From: an uncultured Anaeromyxobacter sp.
GTDB lineage: Bacteria; Myxococcota; Myxococcia; Myxococcales; Anaeromyxobacteraceae
NCBI GenBank assembly: GCA_903904005.1
Contig: CAIVAR010000170.1
Coordinates: forward strand, 1-64,000
Direction: 5' to 3'
Length of the DNA stretch: 64,000 bases
Below are positions 27,104 through 35,543 of the stretch, piece by piece (within the stretch, counting starts at the first letter, position 1; each line of letters opens with the position of its first letter). A model generated the notes under the pieces. That model was not told where the DNA came from and searched no databases. It saw only the letters and a program-made list of their open reading frames with translations. The translations under genes and the position numbers were made by a program.

Positions 27104-28423
27104 ATGTCCTGGACCAAGCGCATCATCGCCGCCGCCTTCGTGCTGGCCGTCGTGGGCATCGTCGCCGCGTCGCTCTCGCCCAAGAAGGACCCGCCGGTCA
27201 CCGTGCAGACCTCGGCGGTCCGCAAGGGACCCATCACCCGCAAGGTTGCGGCTGCCGGGAAGCTGCAGGCCGCCACGCAGGTGAAGCTCTCCTCCAACCT
27301 GTCCGGCGACCTGCTCGACCTGCCGGTGCGCGAGGGGGACAAGATCAAGAAGGGGCAGTACATCGGCCGCATCGACGCGCGCCGGTACGAGGCCCAGCTG
27401 CACCAGCGCGAGGCCATGGAGCAGAGCGCCCGTTCGGAGCTCTCCGTGGAGGAGGTGAACCTCGCCAGGCTCGACGCCGACGTGAAGCGCGTGGAGCGGC
27501 TCGTCAAGCAGGACAGCGCCAGCAAGGCCGAGATGGAGAAGGTCGTGGCCGAGCGCGACGGCGCCGCCGCGCGGGTGCAGTCCGCCAAGGACCGCATCAA
27601 GAACGCCTCCGCCAGCCTCTCCGAGGCCCGCTACATGCTCAGCTTCACCACCCTCACCGCCCCCATCGACGGCATCCTCACCTCGCGCCTCAAGCAGGTG
27701 GGGGAGCGGGTGCGCGGCTCCGACTTCAACGAGGACCCCATCGTCATCATCGCCACCCTCTCCAGCATGGAGATGAAGGTGGAGGTCGGCGAGCACGAGG
27801 TGGTCTACCTGCACGAGGGGGACCCGGCCGAGATCGAGATCGACGCCTTCCCCGACCGGAAGTTCCCCGCCCAGGTGATCGAGATCGCCAAGAACGCCAC
27901 GGTGAAGAACGCCGGCACCGAGGCCGAGGTGACCACCTTCCCGGTGCGCATCGCCCTCACCGTTCCCGTCCCGGGCGCGCTCCCGGGCATGAGCGGCCAG
28001 GCCACCATCTCCACCGAGACGCACGACCAGGCGCTCATCGTCCCGCTCCAGGCGGTCTCGGTGCGAACCGAGAAGCAGCTCGCCGCCGGAAAGGAGCCGA
28101 AGGACGGCGCCGCCCCGCCTCCGGAGGCCGGCGGCACCGCCGCGAAGAAGACCAACCGCGAGCCGATGCAGAAGGTGGTCTTCGTCGTCGAGGATGGCAA
28201 GGCACGGGTCCGCCGGGTGGAGACCGGCCTCGCCAGCGAGAACGACATCGAGCTCGTCTCCGGGGTGAAGGAGGGCGAGGTGATCGTGGAGGGGCCCTAC
28301 AAGCTGCTCTCCCGCGACCTCGCCGACGGGAAGCCGGTCAAGTCGGACAGCCCCGAGAAGGAGAAGGACAAGGGGACGCCCAAGGTCTCGGGCGAGGCCA
28401 AGAAGGGAGCGGGCGGGTCGTGA
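27104..28423 (+). CDS. MacA-like periplasmic adaptor (membrane fusion protein)
   Basis: A 439-residue adaptor linking inner-membrane permeases to TolC. One N-terminal membrane anchor ([19 protein letters not shown]), then a lipoyl-like half ([34 protein letters not shown]), a long coiled-coil hairpin (about 90-200, Ala/Glu/Lys/Arg-rich), the second lipoyl half ([20 protein letters not shown]) and a beta-barrel domain. The tail is Lys/Glu/Gly-rich and contains an insertion ([22 protein letters not shown]). Its TGA overlaps the GTG of the ATPase gene by 4 bp. Confidence 0.92.
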   Translation: MSWTKRIIAAAFVLAVVGIVAASLSPKKDPPVTVQTSAVRKGPITRKVAAAGKLQAATQVKLSSNLSGDLLDLPVREGDKIKKGQYIGRIDARRYEAQLHQREAMEQSARSELSVEEVNLARLDADVKRVERLVKQDSASKAEMEKVVAERDGAAARVQSAKDRIKNASASLSEARYMLSFTTLTAPIDGILTSRLKQVGERVRGSDFNEDPIVIIATLSSMEMKVEVGEHEVVYLHEGDPAEIEIDAFPDRKFPAQVIEIAKNATVKNAGTEAEVTTFPVRIALTVPVPGALPGMSGQATISTETHDQALIVPLQAVSVRTEKQLAAGKEPKDGAAPPPEAGGTAAKKTNREPMQKVVFVVEDGKARVRRVETGLASENDIELVSGVKEGEVIVEGPYKLLSRDLADGKPVKSDSPEKEKDKGTPKVSGEAKKGAGGS

Positions 28424-29169
28424 CCGAGGCCCCCCTCATCTCCGTCGAGAACCTCACCCGCCACTACAGGGTCGGGGAGGAGGAGGTGCGCGCCCTCGAC
28501 GGCGTCTCCTTCGACGTCATGCGCGGCGAGTGGGTCGCGGTGGTCGGGCAGTCGGGCTCGGGCAAGTCGACGCTCATGAACCTCATCGGCGCGCTCGACA
28601 CCGCGACCGGCGGCTCCTACCGGATCAACGGGAAGGACGTCGAGCACCTCTCCGACGACCAGCTGGCCGACCTGCGCAACAACGAGATCGGCTTCGTCTT
28701 CCAGACCTTCCAGCTGCTCTCCCGATCCACCGCGCTCGCCAACGTCGAGCTGCCGCTCGTCTACCGCGGCCTCCCGCGCAAGGAGCGCAAGGAGAAGGCG
28801 GTGCAGGCGCTCGAGTCGGTCGGGCTCGCCAACCGCATGCACCACAAGCCCAACGAGCTCTCCGGCGGCCAGCGGCAGCGCGTGGCCATCGCCCGGGCGC
28901 TGGTGGGGAACCCGTCGCTCCTCCTCGCCGACGAGCCCACCGGCAACCTCGACAGCGCCACCGGCGAGGAGATCATCCGGCTCTTCGGCGAGCTGCACAA
29001 GCGCGGCCACACCATCATGCTCGTCACCCACGAGCCCCGGCTGGCCGCCCGCTGCCCGCGCGCCATCCGGCTCTCCGACGGCAAGGTGGTCGCCGACGGC
29101 CCGGGCGCCGAGGTGGCGTCGCTGGGGGCGCCACCGGTCCAGTCCCCGCAGGCCGGAGCGGCCGCGTGA
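28420..29169 (+). CDS. ABC transporter ATP-binding protein (MacB/LolD type)
   Basis: A 249-residue ATPase that energises the permeases next door. Walker [11 protein letters not shown]-loop FVFQTFQL, signature [15 protein letters not shown], Walker [13 protein letters not shown] and the switch His in [12 protein letters not shown] are all intact. In E. coli MacB the ATPase is fused to the permease; here it is separate, as in LolD. Start GTG 28420 and stop TGA overlap their neighbours by 4 bp on both sides, which implies translational coupling. Confidence 0.93.
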   Translation: MTEAPLISVENLTRHYRVGEEEVRALDGVSFDVMRGEWVAVVGQSGSGKSTLMNLIGALDTATGGSYRINGKDVEHLSDDQLADLRNNEIGFVFQTFQLLSRSTALANVELPLVYRGLPRKERKEKAVQALESVGLANRMHHKPNELSGGQRQRVAIARALVGNPSLLLADEPTGNLDSATGEEIIRLFGELHKRGHTIMLVTHEPRLAARCPRAIRLSDGKVVADGPGAEVASLGAPPVQSPQAGAAA

Positions 29170-30413
29170 AGGGCGTCCGGCGCGCCTTCGCGGAGCTCGT
29201 CGAGAGCTTCCGGATCGCCTTCGGGGCGCTCGTGGGCGCGCGGCTGCGCACCTTCCTCACCACGCTCGGGATCGTCATCGGCGTCTCCACGGTCATCGCC
29301 ATCGTGGCCATCATCCAGGGTCTCGACCGGAGCTTCGAGGAGCAGATCCAGTTCCTGGGCGCCCACACGCTCTACGTGGACCGCGCCCCGTGGATCCAGA
29401 GCGACGACACCTGGTGGATGTACCGCAACCGGAAGAAGATCACGGTCGAGGAGCTTCGCGCCGTCCAGCGCGAGTCGCAGCTCGCGGTGTCGGTCGCCCC
29501 CATGTCCGGCGTCCGCGGCAAGGTGGCGCGCGGCAACGTCGAGCTGGAGAGCGTGGTCATCCGGGGCACGAGCGAGGAGTACCTGAACGCGAACGGAGGC
29601 TCGGTGCAGGCCGGGCGGTTCCTGGTGGCCGGCGACGTGGAACTGGCGCGGGCGGCGGTGGTGCTCGGCACCGACGTGGTGGACCGGCTCTTCCCCGACG
29701 AGCCCGTCGCCGCGGCGGTGGGGAAGAAGGTGCTCGTGGCCGGGCGTCCGTTCCAGGTGGTGGGGGTGCTCGAGCGGCAGGGGCAGATGCTCGGCATGCC
29801 GCTCGACAACGTGGCCGTCATGCCCTACCCCAGCTTCGGCCGGATCTTCGGGAACCAGCGCAACATGGTGCTCTCGGTGGCCGCCCCGCCCGGGAAGGTG
29901 GCGGAGCTGGAGAGCGAGCTCACCCCCATCCTGCGCAAGGCCCGGCACGTCCTGCCGGGCAAGCCCGACGACTTCGCCTTCAACCGGCAGGAGCAGTTCC
30001 TCAAGCTCTACAAGCAGCTCACCGGCGCCCTCTACGGCATGGCCATCGGCGTGGGGCTCATCACCCTCATCGTGGGCGGCATCGGGATCATGAACATCAT
30101 GCTGGTCTCGGTCCACGAGCGCACGCGGGAGATCGGCGTGCGCCGGGCGCTGGGGGCGCGGCGCAGCACCATCCTCATGCAGTTCCTCATCGAGTCGGCG
30201 GCGGTGGCGGCCCTGGGTGGGGCGCTGGGCACCGCGGTCGGGCTCGGGGTGGCGCAGCTCGTGGCGCTGCTCTCGCCGCTCGCCGCGGCGGCCACGCCGT
30301 CGGCCATCGTCTTCGGCATCGCCTTCTCCACGGCGACCGGGCTCATCTTCGGCATCTGGCCCGCCTGGCGTGCCGCCAACCTCGATCCGGTGGAGGCGCT
30401 GCGCTACGAATGA
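29166..30413 (+). CDS. MacB/FtsX-type ABC permease 1
   Basis: A 415-residue permease with the MacB plan: one N-terminal helix ([24 protein letters not shown]), a large periplasmic domain of about 220 residues, and three C-terminal helices containing the FtsX signature [36 protein letters not shown] start 29166 overlaps the ATPase stop. The periplasmic domain is shorter and different from that of the second permease, suggesting a heterodimer. Confidence 0.9.
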   Translation: MKGVRRAFAELVESFRIAFGALVGARLRTFLTTLGIVIGVSTVIAIVAIIQGLDRSFEEQIQFLGAHTLYVDRAPWIQSDDTWWMYRNRKKITVEELRAVQRESQLAVSVAPMSGVRGKVARGNVELESVVIRGTSEEYLNANGGSVQAGRFLVAGDVELARAAVVLGTDVVDRLFPDEPVAAAVGKKVLVAGRPFQVVGVLERQGQMLGMPLDNVAVMPYPSFGRIFGNQRNMVLSVAAPPGKVAELESELTPILRKARHVLPGKPDDFAFNRQEQFLKLYKQLTGALYGMAIGVGLITLIVGGIGIMNIMLVSVHERTREIGVRRALGARRSTILMQFLIESAAVAALGGALGTAVGLGVAQLVALLSPLAAAATPSAIVFGIAFSTATGLIFGIWPAWRAANLDPVEALRYE

Positions 30414-31639
30414 GGGGCTTCCTCGACAACCTGGGGCTCGCCTTCGGCACGCTGAAGGGCAACCCGCTGCGGTCGCTGCTCACCCTGCTCGGCATCGTGA
30501 TCGGCGCCGCCACGGTGGTGGGCATGATGGCGCTCGTCGAGGGCTTCCGCATCAGCGTGAACAAGGACCTGGAGGGGCTGGGGGCCGGGGCCTTCCAGGT
30601 GCAGAAGTGGCCGGCCACCTTCGGCCACGTCGACCGGGCCAAGTACGCCAAGCGGCCGGACCTGACCCGGGAGCAGGGGGAGGCGCTGCGCTCGCTGCCC
30701 CACGTGGGCCACGTCTCCATCGAGGCCTACCACAACGGCCGCCCCGAGCGCGTCGCCACCCGCGACCGCGCCACCAAGCCCAACATCCAGATCGTCGGCG
30801 GACTGCCCGACTACCAGTACGCGAACGCCATCACGGTGGCCGACGGCCGCTTCTTCACCGACACCGACATCGCCGTGGGCGGACGGGTCGCGGTGGTGGG
30901 CGCCGACGTCGCCGACGTGCTCTTCCCCGGGGAGAGCGCGGTCGGCAAGGAGATCCGGATCCGGTCGAGCCCCTTCACGGTGGTGGGCGTGGCCGAGCGG
31001 CGGGGCAGCACGCTGGGGGGCAGCCAGGACGGCTGGGTGGTCATCCCCCTCGACCCGTTCTACCAGGTCACCGGGAAGGTCACGAACCACAACATCGCCA
31101 TCCAGGCCACGACGCCCGACGACTTCAACAAGGCCCAGGACGAGGTCATCGCCCGGCTTCGCGGCCTGCGGGGCCTGCGCGGGATCCAGGAGAACAACTT
31201 CGACATCTACAGCAACGAGACCCTCACCGGGACCTTCAACCAGTTCGCCGCGGTGGTCGCGGCGGCCACCTTCGCGGTGACGCTGCTCGCCCTCGTGGTG
31301 GGCGGCATCGGGGTCATGAACATCATGCTGGTCTCGGTGGCGGAGCGGACCCGCGAGATCGGGGTCCGCATGGCGCTCGGCGCCCGGCGCCGCCGCATCC
31401 TCTCCCAGTTCATCATCGAGGCGGTCACCCTGTCCTTGCTGGGCGGCCTGCTCGGCGTGCTGCTCGGCGCCGGCGGCGCCGTCATGGCCCGCGAGGTCTG
31501 GGCCATTCCGTCGAGCGTCCCGGCCTGGGCGGTGCTACTCTCCCTGCTCTCGGCATCGGGGGCCGGCGTCGTCTTCGGCATCTACCCCGCCATCCGCGCC
31601 AGTCGTCTCGACCCGGTCGAGGCCATGCGGACGGAGTGA
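30410..31639 (+). CDS. MacB/FtsX-type ABC permease 2
   Basis: A 409-residue paralogue of permease 1, with helix 1 [24 protein letters not shown], a periplasmic domain and the signature [35 protein letters not shown]. It overlaps permease 1 by 4 bp (ATGA). With one ATPase and two permeases this is probably an asymmetric (heterodimeric) MacAB-TolC-like exporter of unknown cargo, which could be a lipid, peptide or siderophore-like molecule. lepB follows 21 bp later but may have its own promoter. Confidence 0.9.
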   Translation: MRGFLDNLGLAFGTLKGNPLRSLLTLLGIVIGAATVVGMMALVEGFRISVNKDLEGLGAGAFQVQKWPATFGHVDRAKYAKRPDLTREQGEALRSLPHVGHVSIEAYHNGRPERVATRDRATKPNIQIVGGLPDYQYANAITVADGRFFTDTDIAVGGRVAVVGADVADVLFPGESAVGKEIRIRSSPFTVVGVAERRGSTLGGSQDGWVVIPLDPFYQVTGKVTNHNIAIQATTPDDFNKAQDEVIARLRGLRGLRGIQENNFDIYSNETLTGTFNQFAAVVAAATFAVTLLALVVGGIGVMNIMLVSVAERTREIGVRMALGARRRRILSQFIIEAVTLSLLGGLLGVLLGAGGAVMAREVWAIPSSVPAWAVLLSLLSASGAGVVFGIYPAIRASRLDPVEAMRTE

Positions 31640-31660
31640 GGGAAAGGGCCGTCCGACACC

Positions 31661-32350
31661 GTGGACAAGGCGAAGGTCAAGCGCGAGATCAAGGGCTGGA
31701 CGATCACCATCCTGGCCGTCCTGGCGTTCCGGACGCTGCTCTACGAGGCGGTCTACATCCCCTCGGGATCGATGATCCCCACCCTGCAGATCGGCGACTA
31801 CGTGGTGGTCGAGAAGTGGGCCTACGGCGTCCGGCTTCCGTTCACCGATCGTGCACAGGTGATGTGGTCCTCGCCGGCGCGGGGCGACATCGTGGTGCTC
31901 CTCGCACCCCCGGGCAACCCGCGCAACGACGACCTCATCAAGCGGGTGGTGGGGATCGCGGGTGACACCGTCGAGGTCAAGAACGGCGCACTCTGGCTGA
32001 ACGGCAAGCCGGTGCCGCGGCGCCCGCTGCCGGGCCCCTGCACCTACGAGAACCGTCTCGAGGGCGGCCCCTGGCGCACCGAGCGTTGCGCCGCGGCCGA
32101 GGAGCAGCTCGACCGGCACACCTACCTCACCTACTGCACCCCGAACGTGGAGTGCGGGGACGTTCCGCCCACCGTGGTGCCGCCCGGGACGGTGTTCCTC
32201 GTGGGTGACCACCGGGACCACAGCGCCGACAGCCGGGTCTTCGGGCCAGTGCCGGTGGATCGCGTCAAGGGGCGGGCGTGGAACGCGCTCTTCTCCTGGG
32301 GTCCGGGCGGGATCCGGACCGACCGCGTCGCGCATTCCGTCAATCACTGA
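31661..32350 (+). CDS. lepB: Signal peptidase I
   Basis: Inner-membrane Ser/Lys protease that removes signal peptides. 229 residues: one N-terminal anchor (WTITILAVLAFRTLLYEAVYIP), the catalytic Ser37 in PSGSMIPT, Lys94 in DDLIKRVVG, and box E GDHRDHSADSRVFGPVP. There is an insertion between the Lys and box E (GPCTYENRLEGGPW...TPNVECGD) with four Cys, perhaps two disulfides. The start is GTG 31661. The gene ends 45 bp before the first repeat of the accessory island. Confidence 0.93.
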   Translation: MDKAKVKREIKGWTITILAVLAFRTLLYEAVYIPSGSMIPTLQIGDYVVVEKWAYGVRLPFTDRAQVMWSSPARGDIVVLLAPPGNPRNDDLIKRVVGIAGDTVEVKNGALWLNGKPVPRRPLPGPCTYENRLEGGPWRTERCAAAEEQLDRHTYLTYCTPNVECGDVPPTVVPPGTVFLVGDHRDHSADSRVFGPVPVDRVKGRAWNALFSWGPGGIRTDRVAHSVNH

Positions 32351-32395
32351 GGCGTCGCGCGGAGCCCTACGTCGTGCCGGCGGTTCCGGATGGTG

Positions 32396-32622
32396 GGCGT
32401 CGCGGGATCCTTCCGTGATGCCGGCGGTTCCGGATGGCCCGCGTCGCTGGGGGGCGCCCGCTTCGAGGCGAGGCCGTTCGCGGCCGACTGGCGCCGAAGA
32501 ACAGCGCGACTCGAATGGAGGCGGTTCGGCGCCCTCTCAGATGCGCCCCGCGCCGGGGCCACCCGGCCCGCCTGGAGCACTGGCGGGCCCCGCGACTCGC
32601 GGTGCATTCGACGGCGTCCGCG
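32396..32622 (+). repeat. Island repeat R1, intact copy (at least 227 bp)
   Basis: Bases 32396-32574 match the complement of 35544-35722 without gaps over 179 bp; I count about 26 differences, roughly 85% identity. Bases 32572-32622 match the complement of 34028-34078 (9 differences in 51). R1 is therefore the uninterrupted form of a repeat that the IS splits at the other end of the island. It contains a strong palindrome (GCCCCGCGCCGGGGC near 32542) that could stop transcription. The block GCCGGCGGTTCCGGATGG is also duplicated just outside, at about 32375 and 32419. I see no convincing gene in 32351-32637. Confidence 0.85.
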
Positions 32623-32637
32623 TGACGGCGCGCACCC

Positions 32638-33396
32638 TCAGCGGCGGCCGCGGACCGCCAGCGCCCGCGCGGGAAGCCGGAACGGCCCGGCGGGGGAACC
32701 GAGCAGTTCGAAGCAGGCGTCGCGGATCTGGTCCCGTCGCCGGGCGTCCTGCCGGAGCAGGTAGGCGGTGGTGGGCCCGCCCCCGGTCGTGAACGGCTCC
32801 CAGAAGTCGCCGAAGTTCGCGTATCCCACCTCGACGTCGATGGTCCCGCCCTCGACATCCTTGAACCCGGCGCCGGTCCACAGCGTGGCGAGTTCTCCCT
32901 CGCGCCGGAGAGGGAGGCGCGCGTCGTCCGGCGCTTCAGGGTCGAACCGGGATGCGCTCCTCCAGAAGGTCTGCACGAGGGCAAAGCCGTCCGCGGCCCA
33001 GGTGCAGGCCGCAACGCACCCTCCCGGACGGACGACGCGGGAGGCTTCCGCTGCGGCGCGCGGCGCGTCCGACACGAAGGAGAGGACGAGCTGGGAAAGC
33101 GCTCCCCCGAAGCTCCCGGAGTCGAACGGAAGGGACTCGGCCGTCCCGACCCGGACGTCGGCGCCTGGCGTACGGAGGCGGCAGGCCTCGACGAACGGCA
33201 CCGTCGGATCGATGGCGGCGACCTGGCCCGCCCCGAATCGCGCGGCCAGGACCTCCGTCAGGAAGCCGGGGCCGCAGCCCACGTCGAGCACCGGGCCTTC
33301 CACGACGCCGGAGAACTGGAGGAAGCGCGGCGCGAGGAGGCGCGAGTACCGCCCGATGAAGCGGTCGTATCCGTCGGCAGCCACGGCGAAGGTCAT
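32638..33396 (-). CDS. Class I SAM-dependent methyltransferase
   Basis: A 252-residue Methyltransf_11-type enzyme. ATG 33396 (MTFAVAADGYDRFIGRYSR) was chosen over longer starts because homology-like sequence begins there. Motif I is VLDVGCGPGFLTEVLA, the acidic residue of motif II is in AAIDPTVPF, and motif IV is LSQLVLSF. The substrate is unknown; small-molecule acceptors are usual. It lies between inverted repeat copies, apart from the flanking lepB and ptsN loci, so it may be a mobile cargo gene. Confidence 0.83.
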   Translation of the reverse strand: MTFAVAADGYDRFIGRYSRLLAPRFLQFSGVVEGPVLDVGCGPGFLTEVLAARFGAGQVAAIDPTVPFVEACRLRTPGADVRVGTAESLPFDSGSFGGALSQLVLSFVSDAPRAAAEASRVVRPGGCVAACTWAADGFALVQTFWRSASRFDPEAPDDARLPLRREGELATLWTGAGFKDVEGGTIDVEVGYANFGDFWEPFTTGGGPTTAYLLRQDARRRDQIRDACFELLGSPAGPFRLPARALAVRGRR

Positions 33397-33559
33397 GCCG
33401 CCGATATGTCCCGCCAGTGGGGTCGGGGCAACCCCCGGGTGTCGGTGTAGGGCGACCTCGCAGGGTGGTGCCGGATGTAGCGGCTTCCTTCGGGTCAGCC
33501 CTCCGTTCCCGTCCCCCGTCACCCCGGACGCGATACGGATCTTGTCAGGAGGTCAACCC

Positions 33560-33793
33560 ATGTACCGACAGCCGCCGGAGCTGGAAAGCGACCCAGGACG
33601 TTCGGGACTCCTCGAGACGATCACGGCCCGTTTCGCCGCGGAGGATGCGGCGCGCGCCGCCTGGCTGGACGCGCGCATCCACGAGCTGCGGGGGCGTGCC
33701 GCCTGTTCCTGCTGCGGCCTCAAGAGCGGTCATCACCCAAGGTGTACTCGCCGCAACCCGGAAGGGGACGAGGGCGAGGGCGAGACGCACTGA
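33560..33793 (+). CDS. Small Cys/His-rich protein (77 residues)
   Basis: A short gene with the best ribosome site of the island (AGGAGG at 33547-33552, 7 bases before the ATG). The protein has a helical N-terminal part (LLETITARFAAEDAARAAWLDARIHELRG) and a C-terminal cluster CSCCGLKSGHHPRC that could bind zinc. It is divergent from the methyltransferase across a 160-bp gap. No family is recognised. Confidence 0.55.
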   Translation: MYRQPPELESDPGRSGLLETITARFAAEDAARAAWLDARIHELRGRAACSCCGLKSGHHPRCTRRNPEGDEGEGETH

Positions 33794-34027
33794 CGGTGAC
33801 GGGCGCCGTATCGCGGATCGCCTTCGGGCCAGCGGGCAGTCTGCCGCCGGCACCGGGCCGCCCCTCCTCCGCTCCGTTGTCCTCGCGGCCGTCTGGATTC
33901 GTTTTGCAGGACCGGCGGAGTGGGCTGCTGCGGAGACTTCGCTCGGAGTGGCGCCCGCGCCGGCTGACGATGATCCGGGCCGAAGGCGACGCGAGCGGCG
34001 CGCTTCGGGGGGGGCCGGCTCGCCAGC
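33794..34027. other. Intergenic stretch without a gene
   Basis: Very GC-rich and free of a frame with plausible composition or ribosome site. Together with the repeat fragment and the left end of the IS it makes a 378-bp gap between coding regions. Confidence 0.5.
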
Positions 34028-34078
34028 CGCGGGTGCCTTCGTCTGGATCGCGAGTCGCGGGGCCCGCCCGTGCGCCAG
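34028..34078 (-). repeat. Island repeat, inner fragment left of the IS (R3)
   Basis: These 51 bp match the complement of 32572-32622, including an unbroken 21-base block, and the match stops exactly at CCAG (34075-34078), where the IS begins. The complementary part of the repeat resumes at 35544. Confidence 0.75.
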
Positions 34079-34083
34079 ACAGA

Positions 34084-34095
34084 ATGGTTGGACCC
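34084..34095 (+). repeat. Left subterminal inverted repeat of the IS
   Basis: ATGGTTGGACCC, five bases inside the left end. It pairs at 11 of 12 bases with 35530-35541 and perfectly with 34162-34173, which covers the first two bases of the recombinase start codon. Confidence 0.85.
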
Positions 34096-34173
34096 ACGCA
34101 TACGCGATCGTGGGTTACTCCGCAGAGGGGAACTCCACGGCGCAGAGCCACAGCGGAAGGCGGGTCCAACCAT
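34084..34173 (+). promoter_or_regulatory. Structured leader over the recombinase start codon
   Basis: A perfect 12-bp stem (34084-34095 with 34162-34173) would bury the AU of the start codon and enclose the GGAAGG ribosome site. Bases 34092-34098 and 34109-34115 (ACCCACG/CGTGGGT) form an alternative hairpin that competes for the same left arm, so two mutually exclusive folds are possible. Transcripts entering from outside would carry the stem. A circle-junction transcript would start within or just after the left arm. Confidence 0.55.
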
Positions 34174-35266
34174 GGAAAACGTACGATTCGTCGGACTGGA
34201 TGTCCACGCAGATAGCATCGCCATCGCGGTCGCAGAGCCGGGGCGGGGTGAGCCGGGGCAGTTGGCGGTCATTGCGAACGACACGGCATTGCTGCTGAAG
34301 CGGCTGCGGCGGCTTGGGCAGGTGAAGTGCTGCTACGAGGCGGGACCGACCGGATTCGGCTTGCAGCGTGCGCTGACGGCGGAGGGGATCGACTGCGTGG
34401 TGGTCGCGCCGTCGCTCGTGCCGACGCGGTCGGGGGACCACGTGAAGACCGATCGACGGGACGCGGCGAGGCTGGCGCGCTTTCTCCGGTCGGGTGACCT
34501 CACCGAGATCTATGTGCCAGATGTAGCCACCGAGGCGATGCGTGACCTGGAGCGTGCACGCGAGGATGCCAAGAAGGCGCAGACGGTGGCCCGGCACCAG
34601 CTCGGGAAGTTCCTGCTCCGCCACGGCCGCCGCTACGACGGCAAGACCGCCTGGACGGTGAAGCACTTCAAGTGGATCCACGCGCAGCACTTCGAGCAGG
34701 AGGCCCAGAACCGAGTCCTCGAGGACTATGTGCGGACAGTCCAGGACCAGACGGAACGGGTGGACCGGCTGACGAAGAGGATCTTGGAACTCGTCGAGAC
34801 CTGGAGCCTGCGGCCCCTGGTGAAGGCGCTGCAGGCACTGCGAGGCATCCGCGTCATCTCGGCCGTGGTCCTGGCGGCCGAACTGGGCGACCTCACACGA
34901 TTCGAGAGCGCTCCCAAGCTGATGGGCTACCTCGGCCTGGTGCCGTCGGAACACTCCAGCGGGGAGGGCCGGAAGCTTGGGCGCATCACGCGAGCGGGCA
35001 ACGGCCACGCCCGCCGCATCCTGGTGGAGGCGGCCTGGGCATACCGATTCCGCCCGCGGCAGAGTCGGGCAATCATCCTGCGAAGCGCGGGAGTGCCGCA
35101 GGAGGTTCGGCGCATCGCCTGGCGTGCGCAGGAGCGCCTCTGCGCCAAGTACCAGAAGCTCACGGCGCGCGGAAAGAACAAGAACAAGACGATGGCAGCC
35201 GTCGCGAGGGAACTCGCCGGCTTCGTCTGGGCGATCGCCCGGGAACCGACCTTGCTCGCGCACTGA
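34172..35266 (+). CDS. IS110 family recombinase (transposase)
   Basis: A 364-residue enzyme with the two-domain plan of the family. The RuvC-like DEDD N-domain begins VRFVGLDVHADSIAIAV (first Asp), continues with CCYEAGPTGFGLQ (Glu) and KTDRRDAARLARFL (Asp pair). A coiled-coil linker follows at about 150-235. The C-terminal Tnp_20 domain has LRGIRVISAVVLAAELGDLTRF and LVPSEHSSG...GRITRAGNGHARRIL, containing the conserved Ser nucleophile region. The start ATG 34172 is embedded in a 12-bp stem. The longer frame back to 34070 lies in IS-end and host DNA. Confidence 0.95.
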   Translation: MENVRFVGLDVHADSIAIAVAEPGRGEPGQLAVIANDTALLLKRLRRLGQVKCCYEAGPTGFGLQRALTAEGIDCVVVAPSLVPTRSGDHVKTDRRDAARLARFLRSGDLTEIYVPDVATEAMRDLERAREDAKKAQTVARHQLGKFLLRHGRRYDGKTAWTVKHFKWIHAQHFEQEAQNRVLEDYVRTVQDQTERVDRLTKRILELVETWSLRPLVKALQALRGIRVISAVVLAAELGDLTRFESAPKLMGYLGLVPSEHSSGEGRKLGRITRAGNGHARRILVEAAWAYRFRPRQSRAIILRSAGVPQEVRRIAWRAQERLCAKYQKLTARGKNKNKTMAAVARELAGFVWAIAREPTLLAH

Positions 35267-35529
35267 AAGGAGGAGGATTCGGATGGTCAAGGCGGCGGAC
35301 GAGCGGGCCCGGCCAAAGGGGAATCCTCGCCCCGCCTATGAGCAGGTCCAACCGGCCCACGCTCGCCGCCAGACAGAGGCAGCCCCCGACGGATTCAGGT
35401 CATGCGGTAACCAACCCGCGAATATCAGGCTGATCCGCCGTCGCTTAGAGTTCCGCCTCGTCCGTCGCCTTGGCCACCCGAGACCAAAAGCAACGAAGCC
35501 GACCCCGCGAACGGTGCCGGCCTGTTGAC
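35267..35529 (+). ncRNA. Candidate bridge/seek guide RNA region of the IS (3' noncoding end)
   Basis: The noncoding end downstream of the recombinase gene carries two short copies of the insertion junctions: CGCCAGACAGA at 35367-35377 equals the left junction 34073-34083, and ATATCAGGC at 35422-35430 equals the right junction 35540-35548. An 8-bp inverted repeat (GAGGATTC 35273-35280, GAATCCTC 35321-35328) could form the 5' stem. IS110/IS1111 elements are known to encode a guide RNA in a noncoding end. RNA ends and fold are not determined here. Confidence 0.55.
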
Positions 35530-35541
35530 GGGTTCAACCAT
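35530..35541 (-). repeat. Right subterminal inverted repeat of the IS
   Basis: GGGTTCAACCAT, two bases inside the right end; it is the complement of the left repeat with one mismatch. TTGACG at 35525-35530 overlaps its first base and would serve as the -35 of a circle-junction promoter. Confidence 0.8.
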
Positions 35542-35543
35542 AT

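Larger units (their letters stand above)
34079..35543 (+). mobile_element. IS110/IS1111-type insertion sequence
   Basis: A 1465-bp element whose ends can be read by comparison with the unoccupied repeat R1: the host repeat runs to CCAG at 34078 and resumes with CAGGCGGG at 35544, leaving CAG at both junctions. Subterminal inverted repeats ATGGTTGGACCC (34084-34095) and GGGTTCAACCAT (35530-35541) pair at 11 of 12 positions. A single DEDD-type recombinase gene is inside, with a 93-bp left and 277-bp right noncoding region; a long right end is usual in the IS1111 group. There is no larger target duplication, as expected for this family. The element looks intact. Confidence 0.88.

Noticed and set aside
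32344-32625. Similar peptides encoded in both repeat copies (MARVAGGR...RRPLRCAPRRGHPARL and its reverse), possibly a conserved small protein.
   Set aside because: Peptide identity is lower than DNA identity, both strands show the same effect, and there is no ribosome site. Similarity follows from the DNA repeat.
35367-35377. First read as the right end of the IS because CGCCAGACAGA repeats the left junction.
   Set aside because: The host repeat does not resume there; it resumes at 35544, next to a proper inverted repeat. The copy is better explained as a guide segment inside the noncoding end.
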